In this document: one piece after another, positions 54,706-64,000 of the stretch
Position numbering within the stretch: position 1 is the stretch's first letter
Layout: each line of letters begins with the position of its first letter
Source of the DNA: Cercozoa sp. M6MM
Lineage: Eukaryota; Endomyxa: Ascetosporea
DNA: 64,000 bases
Direction: 5' to 3' (one strand)
NCBI GenBank assembly: GCA_040357565.1
Contig: JBDODJ010000004.1
The notes under the pieces: generated by a model
The model's input: the letters and a program-made list of their open reading frames with translations, nothing else
What the model was told of the DNA's origin: nothing
Database searches by the model: none
Made by a program: the position numbers and the translations under genes

Positions 54706-56334
54706 TTAATCATCGTCATTCATCTCTTCGGAATTCTCGCCGTTCTCGTTTTCCTCCGGTTCAGGTTCAGGCTCGGGAGTGGGTGGCCGAGGGTCCAGCT
54801 GGAAGTGTCGTGTAGTCAATGGTATTAAATTGGTTGAAGAAAAGCAAATGTACCTGTTCAAGGAACAAACTCTTTCGAATCAACTGCGGTTCGGTGGCCA
54901 CAGCTTCTGCTTTGTCCTCGTCGTTGTCTTGTCGGACCTCTGGCTCGACTTCTTCTTCAACAGCATCGTTGAAGCATTGTTGCATTGTGTACTCTGGGTG
55001 AGGGTACTGCTCCCTAGCGCTCCACCTGTACAGTCACGAATTTAAGACTCCTGATAATTGGAAATGTCATGTGTTGCGACATACTTGAGACCGTTGCCGT
55101 CGTAGAAATGGACGACACGGCCTGCTTTCGCAACCACCGTAACTCCAACCCATGTGTTGCTACGTAAGATAGCGACAGAGTTTGGCAGCGGCCGATTCTT
55201 GAATCTAGGCTGCGCGTCGAAGGTCCACACTGAAGAAAGCCCGTCAAAAGTATCTTCCTCGAGGTTCGTGAGTAGAGGTTTGGGCTCTTCGAGTTCTTCC
55301 TCAGTCGGTTCGTGTTCTTGTTCGTCAGTTTTGTCTCCATCCTCTTCCTCTTCGGCTTCAGGTTTCTCATACTTCACCAAGCGGCCCTGCAGCAGCATGT
55401 TTCGTGTCTTGTGCACCCATTTGTCCGGCGAACACAGTTCCGCTGCTAGCGGAAACTCCCAGTTTTCTGTCGGCTGCAGGTTTTCGCTCTCTGCTTCTTC
55501 GTCTTGTGTCACCTCAAACTGTCCGGCTGGAGCAACAGTCGTAGAGGCACTCAGACGTGCAAGTTGTGCGCGAAGATACACCTTTTCGGACCAAGGGAAT
55601 CGAGGGTAGCTGCCGAGCTCTGCTTCCAGGTCACCAGTAAATCGAACGCGAATTTTACGTGCCAGCTTGATTTGCTCGGGAGATACATCAGGCAAACGAG
55701 TCCATGCGTCCCCTCGCAGGTTACTGGTGACGAAAAAAACGTCTTCATTTGCACCGACACCTGAAGCTTCAGCTTTGCAGCTCAACAGTTCGTCTGCCTC
55801 AGGGTATTCTGTCAGTTTTGCCTGAGCAACCCAATAGTCGCTGCGCAAACCCTGCACGCGACCAAAAAGTCGAACTTCGGCAAGGTTGTCGGTATCTCGG
55901 GCAAGGCGCTCGAGAGAGAGGTACGCCGCAAAAGACTCGCGTTCGCTCATCTGAATGCCAGCCCAACGTAAGAGCGAGTGCTCTTCAAGACAGTCTGCGA
56001 TGTTTGACGTGATTTCGCTCTCAGCGTCTTCCTTTTCCAAGTTGTCTTCCTCCTCAGTGGCATCAACGACTTCTTGACGAAACAGCGCCTGCTCAGCCGA
56101 TATCTGTTTCAGAGCGAACGCGTTGTCCATTGGCGCTTCAGGTAGCTCGTCAAATGCCGAGCTGAGCAGTTTTTCATCGCGTTGCTTTACTGCAACTGAA
56201 AAGTTCTCAAAGTCTTGAAGCGACACTGGTTCAACTTGCTTGTTCAGAGCAGCGACCAGAGAGACCAAGTGACTATAGACACTCTGCCCGCCGTCGGACA
56301 CAGTTTGCAGCTTCTGCTTGATTGATTCGGCCAT
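54706..56334 (-). CDS. RSPH4A: radial spoke head protein 4/6
   Basis: RSP4/6 builds the spoke head that contacts the central pair in 9+2 flagella. Exons 55085-56334, 54854-55025 and 54706-54798 join in phase to 504 aa. Start MAESIKQKLQTVSDGGQSVY is followed by SVYSHLVSLVAALNK, then the family landmarks LLRWAGIQMSERESFAAYLS, VRLFGRVQGLRSDYWVAQAK, VFFVTSNLRGDAWTRLPDVS, PEQIKLARKIRVRFTGDLEA, VYLRAQLARLSASTTVAPAG, AILRSNTWVGVTVVAKAG and FYDGNGLKWSAREQYPHPEY. An acidic insert (EEEEDGDKTDEQEHEPTEEE) lies before the last third and the protein ends with a Pro/Glu tail (PRPPTPEPEPEPEENENGEN). Whether it is RSP4 or RSP6 cannot be told; many protists have one gene. Confidence 0.92.
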
Positions 56335-56722
56335 GGTTTCGCTTAGCTGGACGTATCAACATGCCAAAACGTGCAGGACTATCAAAATTCATACCCAATT
56401 CGTCCCGCTCCACGCTGAAGTTGCATTGCTACCAACTTCCAGTCCCAACTAACTGAACTGAAATTGGCTCGGCTGTTGGCCATTCGCGTTCAAAAATCAA
56501 GTCTCTGAACTATTACTATCCAATGTTCCTGGTTCTGATAAATAAGTTACAACTTAAATAAAAGCCTATTCCCAGTATTCTATTTTGTAAATATTTTACT
56601 TGGAGCGTTTCTCAACGCGAGCGAATACCAAAAGTGCAAAAACACGTGAGGTGCCGACGTTTGTATTTATCCGGACTGGATTGCGTATACATGCGCGTGC
56701 TTGCTACATAGGCGTCCGTTGC
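56335..56722. promoter_or_regulatory. divergent promoter between RSP4/6 and the IQ protein gene
   Basis: 388 bp between opposite start codons. Contains CCCAACTAACTGAACTGAAA near 56445 and an AT-rich block (56500-56610) but no clear TATA or X-box. Shared flagellar regulation is possible but unproven. Confidence 0.35.
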
Positions 56723-59163
56723 ATGGAGTTAGCGCAGACGGAAGACGCGAGGCTTTTTGAGCAGCTCTTTGCGGCGCATCGCATTGATCCGGCCTGCGAG
56801 TTGTCCGATCTTGACGACAGCGACAGCGATGATGAACATGGCTTGCTTGTGGCAGTTACCTGCGACGACAACATCGAACGGCGCCTTTCTCGACTTTTGC
56901 CACCGCACGGCGAAGTAAGGAGTGAAGACTCCAGTTTGACTGGGTTCGCTCAGCAGCTGGATAACGTTTTCACGCAGTCACACGAATATGCGAACAAGAA
57001 CTGCAGTGGTCTCGAAGAACAGTATGACGAAATGATACCATCAGAGGAGACGGCTTCTGCCTTGATCTCTGCTGCCAACACAGTGGACACCGTGACATCG
57101 CTATGTTCGCTGGAGCTCCAGTCCGAAACGCGGCGGGCAGGCTCCTCGTCCCGCGACAATGAGTCGCGGAGCACCGTGCTTGCAGCTTTGCACCATGAAG
57201 TCGCTTCTGCTGCAACTATGGTTTGCCAACGCAGGGAACGCTTGTCCAACATTAGAGCTCGTGCTGAAGTAAGACGCAAGCGACGTGCACAACAAGAGGC
57301 AGCGCGAATGGTGAAGCTGGCGATAAAATACGAGGAACAACGAGAATTTGCTCGCAAAGCCATGCGGCAAACGCTTTGGCAGCTGGAAAACGAAGTGCAA
57401 CGAAGATGTGAGCAGCGAAAGCAAGAGCAAGCACTGATGTTGCAACGGATCCTCCGAGCATGTCAGAGTGATGCAGTGCGCGAAGCACGAATCCGCGCGA
57501 AGCATGCTATCCAACACCGCAAGACAGCACGGAGACGGACATTCATTGAAGGACCGCTTGCGTTCTTGTTGGAGCGAATGAAGAGGCAGCAGGCATTAGC
57601 AAAAGCTAAGCACGAAGATTCACTTCTAAAAGCTCGATGCGTGTTCGAGCGCGATTTTATGGTTGGCTTTCGTGACCGCGACCTGCAGCTTGCTTATCAA
57701 AAACGCGCTTCAGCTCTACGCGCAATAACCAATTCTCGTGCTGTTTTGTTTGGTGAAGCTACACTTGTTTGCTGTCGAAAGGGACTCTTTTCAGGGTATC
57801 AAGTTGTAAATTGCTCACTCTTGCTGTTTTATTTTTGTCTGGTTGTTGCTTCAGTGTTGTCGGCGACTCGGTGACAACCCATGTCAAGCAATGCAGTGCC
57901 GCAACTGCCATAAAACGGAGATGGCGTGCGTTCAGTTTAAGCCGTTGCGTAAGGCGACGAATACATGTGATGCACGTCGGCGAGGAAAAGACTGTTGCAG
58001 CGAGAAGGCGAACACTTCGTGCTGTTTTTGATGCAGCACTTCTGCTTTATCACCAAAGGCGGTCATTGCGTGCAAGTCGTCATTTGAAAGGACACGCGCG
58101 AAAGCTACGACAACGTGTTTTGCTGATAGGGTTTCGGACTCTGCGCGAGCTCGCGGCAGGATCGCAGATCGAAAACCTACTGCGCGCACGGATGGCATGC
58201 GATGCATTCACGACGACTCGCAAAGCGTTTGCGTTCGTTTTTGAAGCACAAAAAGCGAGAAGGAAACGAGAACAGGCACTCAAGTCTGCTATTGAGGTTG
58301 ATATTGGCGACCAAGTGGAAGGCATTGATATGGATGTATTGGAACGCGAACTGCGCATTCCTGATGAACGCACAGTCTACGGAAAGCTCGTGGATACGAT
58401 TTCTTTCAAGTCACGCGAAGTACCGCTTGACCCACGTTTGCGGTCTCCTCAATATCCACAACCACAAAGTCGGCACAGCTCGCGTCCGAGCACAACAGCC
58501 GAACTGGCAAACGATCTGGCCAGTGAAATGCCACAACACAGTCCTTCGCATGCGGCGACGACACCACGTTTTGCGTTTGCGACTCAAAGCTACGGACATT
58601 ACTACCCAATGTACTCAATGCAGTGCCCGTTGGTGCAACATCCGCCGAGCTTGAAGCATCAAGACCCACAATCCCAACGTTGTCAACAGCAGCAACAACA
58701 ACAGCAGTACCAAGCACAAATCCAACAGCATCAACGCCAACAACAAGAATGTTTGCAACGCGCACAGCAGTATCAACGGCGACCAAGAAAGCAGCGCACT
58801 TCTGATGCCCGGTTGCCTTCGGTAACGCAGCAACAGAGACATGTGTCCAGTGCAAGTGACAGTCGCACCGGTGCCGAAATAGGGGAGAAAGCACGATTTT
58901 CACTGCATAAGCCAAAGCAACAGCAACGATATCACAGCACACGGCTTCCTAAGCTTCCAAGTAACACTCGGCGCAGTTCAAAGAAAGCCAGCGGGCGAGA
59001 CAAAACTGACGCAATTGCTGCCGAGTGGAACGTCAGCAAACGAACCGCTGTATCTATCTTAGTACTTGTGCACGCATCGTGTGTGCTTGGTGCGCATCAA
59101 ACTTATATTGCACAGAAACTGCTGTCAAAGCGCGCGCGGAGACTTGGTGCGCTGGAAAAATAA
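56723..59163 (+). CDS. 793-aa IQ-motif, coiled-coil and Gln-rich protein
   Basis: Exons 56723-57795 and 57855-59163 sum to 2382 nt in phase. Start MELAQTEDARLFEQLFAAHR is chosen over an upstream in-frame ATG because the added residues look non-coding. After an acidic segment comes a long charged helix (RRKRRAQQEAARMVKLAIKY, RQTLWQLENEVQRRCEQRK, FLLERMKRQQALAKAKHEDS), then an IQ-like AATAIKRRWRAFSLSRCVRR and further Arg-rich helices (RQRVLLIGFRTLRELAAGSQ). The C-terminal third is Gln/Ser/Pro-rich. The arrangement of basic helical repeats recalls centrosomal/axonemal calmodulin-binding proteins. An optional 66-nt intron may remove a hydrophobic piece near the end (KRTA joined to KLLSKRARRLGALEK). 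Family not identified; location next to RSP4/6 suggests the flagellum. Confidence 0.65.
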
Positions 59164-59676
59164 TGCCAGGTCAATTCCTGCTCGGCAATCCAAACTTATT
59201 TACAGTCTCGTGCATACAATGTTGCATTTTGCACACTGGGATCTGGTCCAGGCCACTAAAAAACGTAAGCGTGATTCACGCGGAGTGCCGAAACAAAAAA
59301 ATTTAAAGCGATGAAATCGCCAAACGTTGTGTGACTACTGCGGTAAGTTGCCCCCATGCGCCCAAGTACAACGCCAGCGTTTGCCGGTGCTTCTGGCGAG
59401 CTGAGCGCGTTTTTCGCGTTTCGCCGCTTTTTCGCCACTGCGGCCCAGACCTGCACATCAGGCGACTGCTGACGTGCCTTCGAGTGTACAAAGTGCGCTT
59501 GCAGGCCGTAGCGTTGTTTTGACGAAAGTCTGGGCCGAATAAGTGTGCTGAGAGCGTGCACAGCGTGCCAGGAATGGCAAACGTATTTTTGAGAGTTAGT
59601 GCTGTGTTTTGGTGATCTGTCGAAATTGCGCTTGTGCACGCATTGTGGATTTGTTGCAGAACAAAGACTGAACACA
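59164..59676. other. upstream region of RPS3
   Basis: No gene. Pyrimidine-rich sequence ending TTTGTTGCAGAACAAAG just before the RPS3 start could be a leader-intron acceptor. Confidence 0.4.
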
Positions 59677-60413
59677 ATGCCGAGCACCAAGGTGTCGACC
59701 AAGCGCCAGCAGGTCGCTGATGGCGTCTTCCACGCTGAGCTGAACGACTTCCTTGCCACCGAGTGCGTTTGTTTATTTTTTCGATGAGATCGTTGGGTGA
59801 TGTGTGTTCGGTGCAATTCAGGCTCGAGAAGGAGGGCTACGCCGGTGTTGAGGTGTCCGTCACGGCCGCCTGCACCAAGGTCAAGATCCGTGTCGTCGAC
59901 CGCGACTCGCTCCTCGACAACAACGGCCTGCGCATCAACGAGATCACCTCGCTCATCCAGAAGCGCTGGGGCTTCAAGCCGAAGGAGCTCCGTGTGTTTG
60001 CCAACAAGGTGTTCCGCACGGGCCTCTCGGCTATGGTGCAGTGCGTCGTCATGCGCGATGCTCTCCTCGACAAGAAGCCGGTGCGCCGCGCCGCCCACGA
60101 GGTCCTCCGCAACGTGCTCCGTGCCGTGCCGCAGGAAGAGGGCGCCAAGGCCACGGTCGGTGCCGAGGTCATTGTGACGGGCAAGCTGCGCGGTGGCCGT
60201 GCCAAGGCCATGAAGTTCACGGCCGGCTACATGATCAAGTCCGGTGATGCCACGAACTACTACATCGACACGGCCACGCGCCACCTCAACCTGCCGCAGG
60301 GTGTGATCGGCATCAAGATCAAGATCCAGCTGCCGCGCGACGTCGAGGGCAAGAGCGGCCCGACGCAGTACCTGCCGGACAAGGTCATCATCGCCGAGCC
60401 CAAGAGCGCCTAA
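59677..60413 (+). CDS. RPS3: 40S ribosomal protein S3 (uS3), divergent
   Basis: uS3 lies at the mRNA entry channel of the small subunit. Exons 59677-59762 and 59822-60413 give 225 aa in exact phase. N-terminus TKRQQVADGVFHAELNDFLA and EKEGYAGVEVSVTAACTKV match the family, as do EVIVTGKLRGGRAKAMKFTA, GDATNYYIDTATRHLNLPQG and VIGIKIKIQLPRDVEGKSGP. The middle is very unlike other eukaryotes. The KH-domain loop, GEKGRRI in most eukaryotes, is DNNGLRI here (residues 61-67), and the segment usually reading LRYKLLGGLAVRRACYGVL is MRDALLDKKPVRRAAHEVL. A short insert (QEEGAKATVG) follows. Codon use is maximally G/C-ending, so this is an expressed gene. Normal RPS3 has ~240 aa; the C-terminal tail is shorter here. 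Confidence 0.93.
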
Positions 60414-60731
60414 GTCACTCTCTTTCGGTCTTGCTAGCTGTTTGCGTGTGGTTACCACCAACTTTCGCAGTACACACACACACACCTCCTCTACGATCCT
60501 CAGTCAGTTTCGTGCGTATTCTACTGCTCGAACTAAAGTAGTTGTCGGAGTGCCCTCAGCACATGCCGATAGAATCAAACTGTTTAAATGTGGTTCGGCC
60601 GGGCTGAGTTTTGTTGCCTACCTGATGCAGACTTCAGGTGTAGCTTGTGAGACTATGGGATGTGTTGGACGCCTTTCCCTTTAGTCTCGGTTGGCAGGCA
60701 GGCAGCTACAACCCGAGAGCAGTGGGCAAAA
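60414..60731. other. intergenic region after RPS3
   Basis: Short CA run (60471-60485), then unremarkable sequence. No gene. Confidence 0.4.
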
Positions 60732-61953
60732 ATGCCGTTTCGACACTTTGGATCGCGTGCTGACAAATCTCAGCCTCATCCCCATGCCGTCAGAAGCAGT
60801 GCAGGTCGTACCACTGACGCCACTTTGACGGGACTGAAGAGGTCTGTGCAGTCTCCCGAGCGCGGTTCGATGCAGCAGCATGAGCACTCAACCCAGATTC
60901 GACTTCATCAAAGTCCGACTTCTCCATCTCGAACGAAAAAGCGAATGACAGAGGACGACGCCAGGCACATTTTGAATGCCTTGCATCGTGTGGAAGGTAT
61001 CCGAAAACAAAGTTTGATGTCGGCAGGGATCATGGAAGGCGGTTGCACATATAAATTTATTGACATCTTGCACAGATGACGTCCAACACATTCGCGGTCT
61101 GTTAGATAAGTACGCCTGGAATGCAACAGAGCGCGAGATGGGCGGTACCTTGGCGCCGCCTGTTAGCAGTCGCTCCGAATCTGCGCAGATTCGACGTCGT
61201 TCGCACTTTGCCGGTACAGTGTATCGATAATTTCGGCTGGGTATTGGTCCTGGTAAACATGTAAATGTACAACTGTATCGACAGGATCCGACGAGTTGCA
61301 CCAGTTGAACACGAGTTCGCGTGATTCTTCAGGAGAGCGTCTCGCTGCCAAGAAACGGCTGTTAGAAGACACGCGGTTTGCGACGCGTCCATTGCCTGCG
61401 ATGGGATCGCCACCGTCTGCCAGTATCCAAAAGCGTCGCTCGATGCTAGAGACCGCACGACGAGCTTCCTTGAAGGGCACAACTACCCATGCCTACGAGG
61501 GTATCGAGACAGAGTCGTCACGTGAACGTATGTTACAACGAGGAACACTGAACGAACCCGCTCATGCCGTGCACGAGGTACATGAAGACACCATCCTGGC
61601 AGAAAACACCGCAGGCGTTATGAAAACAGAGTACGTACAATTTAATAATTCTCACGACACTGCGACACTGTTGGATACAAACCTACGTGGCTGGCTGTTG
61701 TACAGACACGTGCTTGACTTGGAGGGGTCACCAGGCTCCTCGGCGGAAGCAATAACGACAGCAATGGCGCACTTGCAGCTTCACAGCACAGCTCCACATG
61801 TGCACACGTGCAGTCGCAGCAGCGGCTACGAAGAGCGCAAGGACACTGTCGATATGGCGCTGCATCGCCGTCGCTCGCGGAGTCGTACTCAAAGTCGAAG
61901 CGAAGAGGATCGCGTCGATTCCATGCGCATGCCACCTTTGAGACGAGGTACCT
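60732..61953 (+). CDS. disordered Ser/Arg-rich protein or N-terminal part, unidentified
   Basis: Exons from MPFRHFGSRADKSQPHPHAV (60732) join in phase through TEDDARHILNALHRVE, DDVQHIRGLLDKYAWNATER and DELHQLNTSSRDSSGERLAA to a long exon with DTRFATRPLPAMGSPPSAS, QKRRSMLETARRASLKGTTT and SRSSGYEERKDTVDMALHRR, ending at donor GTACCTG (about 61948). There is one helical pair near residues 75-115; the rest is low-complexity and basic. As laid out it runs straight into the C-terminal half of SEH1 across a (GT)n array, but nothing in it resembles the missing N-terminal WD repeats. It is probably a separate gene or a join artefact. Confidence 0.5.
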
Positions 61954-61963
61954 GTTAACATCT

Positions 61964-61966
<3 letters not shown>

Positions 61967-62037
<71 letters not shown>

Positions 62038-62063
62038 TGTGTGTGTGACATGTGTGTGTGTAC
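61967..62063. repeat. (GT)n microsatellite
   Basis: GT array on the sense strand between the disordered ORF and the first SEH1 exon, ending in GTGTACAG, which serves as acceptor. No Ns here. Confidence 0.95.
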
Positions 62064-62975
62064 AGGGAGATTAGTGCACACGTTGCTGCCGCCGACCTTG
62101 CCGCCCGGCTCGAATGCTGTACACATTTGCAATACTGTGTGTGTACTACACACGTGTGCTTTTTAGGGCCGCGGACTGGCTTGGAACCCCTCGGTTTTTG
62201 AGACACCCATGATGTGCTCTGCCCCTTTCGCCGTGTGTGCATGTGTGACTAACAGTATCAAGTGTAGTGCGGTGGCGTTGCCGACTCGCGTTGATCTCTG
62301 GCAGCGCGATCGGCACGGCGGCAAGTTCCAGGCGCTCGCACACCCACTCACTGTCAGTGGTACTTTTTTTTTAATTCAATGCCAAGTGATTCAGTCACTT
62401 GTGTGCCTCTGTTTTAGGTGACGCCCAGTTGCAGGACGTTGCGTGGGCTCGCAATCTAGGCCGCTCGCAGCACTGTCTGGCCGCTGCTTTGTACTTTGTC
62501 TCACAGGTGACAATATACTGTACTGTGCATGCTATGCGGTAGGACTGATGGTCGAGTGGCCGTGTGGACGTTGCGAGGTGTGCTTTTTGGTTTGCTAGCG
62601 TACATGTTGATGCAAGTAAATTGAGCAGGTGCTGCTCCGTCACAGCGCACCCTTACGATGCTTGATGCCTTCGATCATGAAGATGGTGAGGATACCATTG
62701 AGATTGACGAGAGGTGCGAATTGTGGCGTGTATCATTCGATCCCACGGGAACCGTTCTTGCTGCTAGGTAGTTTATCCAACACACATTTAGCAGTGTTTT
62801 CTCTTTCTTTGGTTGGGAACGCAATTTTACGTTTTTGCACTGTAGCGACGCTCGTGGCGACACGCATGCCTGGCGCTGGTCCGTCACGCACGCAGCTTGG
62901 CGTCGGACGCCACTCGTCAGCACTGGCGGCGCCTCGACTGGCTCGTCCTCGACCTCATCAGCGTCACAGCATTAA
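62064..62975 (+). CDS. SEH1: SEH1-like nucleoporin/SEACAT WD40 protein, C-terminal half only
   Basis: SEH1 is a seven-bladed beta-propeller shared by the Nup107-160 complex and the GATOR2/SEA complex. Visible exons read RLVHTLLPPTLPPGSN, GRGLAWNPSVFETPMM (SEH1: CISWNPSSS...PMI), ALPTRVDLWQRDRHGGKFQA then LAHPLT, DAQLQDVAWARNLGRSQHCL (SEH1: VHDIAFAPNLGRSFHILA), a linker ending GEDTIEIDERCELWRVSFDP then TGTVLAAR (SEH1: QVWRVSWNITGTVLASS), and DARGDTHAWRWSVTHAAW, with a Ser/Thr-rich tail to a stop at 62973-62975. These are the last three to four blades in the right order. The first three blades are missing: upstream is a GT array and then unrelated disordered sequence. Confidence 0.78.
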
Positions 62976-63171
62976 CATGTGGCTTTTACTTTGCCTTCTG
63001 TTAATTATACCCATCGGTCTTTACCTTGGTTTATTCAACACGCAGTTTGCAGTGTTTTCTCTTTCTTTGGTTCGGAACACGATTCTACGTTTTTGCTCTT
63101 TGCCGATGCGGTTAATTGTGGCTTTTACTTTGGTTTGGAACGCAATTTTTCTTTGCCTTTCCGTTTACAGT
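62769..63171 (+). repeat. direct duplication of SEH1 last-intron sequence
   Basis: 62769-62846 (last SEH1 intron) and 63024-63105 share CAGTGTTTTCTCTTTCTTTG followed by GTT, then GGAAC and TTCTACGTTTTTGC-like blocks. A shorter third piece lies at about 63118-63171 (GTGGCTTTTACTTTGGTTTG), itself similar to 62981-63001. No coding potential is needed to explain the open frame that runs through them. Confidence 0.75.
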
Positions 63172-63263
63172 AGGTAGTCTATTCTCAAATCCCTGATCTG
63201 ATCGACTGGACTGGTGACTTGATCACTGATCACGATCGGATCGCACGAATGACCCGATTTCAA

Positions 63264-63593
63264 TCAACTGACAACTGAAACGAAATGAAACGCGTGGCTC
63301 GCGTTTTCAACCACTCTAATGCCCATTTGTTTCGCATCTACACTATCTTCTTCCGTATTGCTTGTGGAGTTGTCGATAGGATCGGACTGAGATGAATCGC
63401 GGTCCCAGCGTTTTTCCCGATTCCGCGTTTTCCAGGAGGGATTGGAGCGAATACCGAAAATCTGTGCTTTTGTCTTTTTGGAAGGTGAGACACGTGTTAG
63501 CACCTGGTAAGATAGTCTCTCGGGTTTTTGCTTGTGCGTCAGCGAGCATAAGGTCTTGTCGGTGTTCCAGGAGGATTTGTTTCGTATTTCCAT
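63264..63593 (-). CDS. small hydrophilic protein, unidentified
   Basis: Exons 63504-63593 and 63264-63461 joined by a 42-nt GT-AG intron. Product about 95 aa: MEIRNKSSWNTDKTLCSLTH, then KQKPERLSYQ, IFGIRSNPSWKTRNREKRWD, RDSSQSDPIDNSTSNTEEDS, ending HAFHFVSVVS. It is polar and probably disordered. No family recognised; further 5' exons cannot be excluded. Its start lies 81 bp from the divergent plus-strand gene. Confidence 0.45.
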   Translation of the reverse strand: MEIRNKSSWNTDKTLCSLTHKQKPERLSYQVLTRVSPSKKTKAQIFGIRSNPSWKTRNREKRWDRDSSQSDPIDNSTSNTEEDSVDAKQMGIRVVENASHAFHFVSVVS

Positions 63594-63674
63594 CAGTTCT
63601 GTTCTCGGTGAGTTGAGTGAGAACTGTCAAGAGATTACTCCGTGCGAAACGAGCTGGAAGAACTAGAAAGCAAA

Positions 63675-64000
63675 GATGTGGGCTTGGATTTGGGGCGATG
63701 GGTCAGTCGAGAAGTCCAAAAATGTAGGATTCTGGTCTTTTCTGTTGAGGCTACCCGACAATATCGATCTTGCAGAGCGAGGAAACCTGGGAAGAAGTCA
63801 GTGAAACAATGTCCCTGGAACAACAGGTTCAGGCGCTGCAGCGTCAGGTAGCGTTTACGCAGCACTGGGCTTAATGACAACGAAAACTGAGTGCTGTATT
63901 CAGGTGCGTCAGTTAAACTTGCGACTGTCACAACTTGAGCGTCCTGAAATGCCAAGCACCGTCCAACACGGCATCATCGCTTTGGAACCAACGCATCCGC
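63675..64000 (+). CDS. 5' end of a coiled-coil protein, continues beyond window
   Basis: Probable start MWAWIWGDGSVEKSKN at 63675. Three exons join in phase: SEETWEEVSETMSLEQQVQA, LQRQ, then VRQLNLRLSQLERPEMPSTV. The VSETMSLEQQVQALQRQVRQLN stretch is a clear start of a coiled coil. The identity depends on sequence past 64000. Confidence 0.5.

Noticed and set aside
56335-56600. RFX X-box in the RSP4/6 promoter (GTTGCATTGCTACCAAC near 56419)
   Set aside because: The arms are nine bases apart and incomplete; it does not match the X-box consensus.
59256-60485. 409-codon open frame antisense to RPS3
   Set aside because: A mirror of strong G/C-ending codon use in RPS3; the antisense protein is Leu/Val/Asp/His-rich low-complexity with no domain.

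Overview
This is a eukaryotic nuclear window of about 30 genes, most of them split by short GT-AG introns (about 40-120 nt, longer where a microsatellite sits inside). The organism looks like a free-living or parasitic protist with a motile 9+2 flagellum. It carries a DRC3-like dynein regulatory complex LRR protein, an RSP4/6 radial spoke head protein and a CEP120-like centriolar C2 protein. It also has a Na+/K+-type P-ATPase. I cannot place the lineage: RPS3 is unusually divergent, and no plastid or lineage-diagnostic gene is present. Highly expressed genes (RPS3, RPL35, a QCR6-like protein, a 168-aa unknown) use G/C-ending codons much more strongly than their neighbours. Introns are rich in (GT)n/(CA)n microsatellites, and five runs of N (10 or 100 bases) all lie inside such arrays.

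Layout. 1-1.15 kb: 3' end of a Na+/K+-ATPase (+). 1.15-4.1 kb: no convincing gene. 4.1-6.6 kb: C-terminal head of SMC1 (-), cut at a gap, then an acidic-tailed unknown (-). 7.3-8.5 kb: complete MPDU1-like gene (+). 8.6-9.8 kb: tail-anchored-looking unknown (-). 9.9-12.8 kb: multi-exon unknown (+). 13.4-15.6 kb: TBC RabGAP (-). 15.8-18.3 kb: CEP120-like (-), head to head with DRC3 (+, 18.6-20.5). 20.9-24.2 kb (-), 24.5-27.8 kb (+) and 28.0-30.8 kb (+, possible Ulp1/C48-type fold): unknowns. 31.2-32.0 kb: two small genes (-). 32.3-32.8 kb: secreted Cys-rich protein (+). 33.2-37.2 kb: FAM135-type N-terminal region (-), 49 bp from VPS25 (+, 37.3-38.3). 38.9-39.4 kb: RPL35. 39.8-41.8 kb: TPR protein. 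42.5-44.7 kb: Gln-rich nuclear-type protein. 45.5-47.2 kb: oligoribonuclease (-). 47.4-49.8 kb: acidic unknown (+). 50.0-52.1 kb: twin-CX9C/DUF3128-like N-terminus with a long extension (-). 52.6-54.5 kb: two small, probably mitochondrial proteins (+). 54.7-56.3 kb: radial spoke head (-), head to head with an IQ/Gln-rich protein (+, 56.7-59.2). 59.7-60.4 kb: RPS3. 60.7-63.0 kb: a disordered ORF running into the C-terminal half of SEH1 (+). 63.3-64.0 kb: a divergent pair.

Several models were checked by adding exon lengths and phases; these close exactly for MPDU1, RPS3, the QCR6-like gene, the 168-aa gene, the 681-aa Gln-rich gene, the 786-aa CEP120-like gene, the IQ protein and RSP4/6. Models labelled unknown rest on coding-looking exons only.

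The most interesting signals are: a dispersed ~75-bp element found four times, always downstream of a gene and in that gene's orientation; three recognisable genes (SMC1, FAM135, SEH1) that lose their expected other half exactly at a CA/GT microsatellite; a perfect 23-bp inverted repeat enclosing a G-rich array; a 9-nt terminal coding exon that restores the conserved end of Na,K-ATPase; and many 5' splice sites of the form GTAC.
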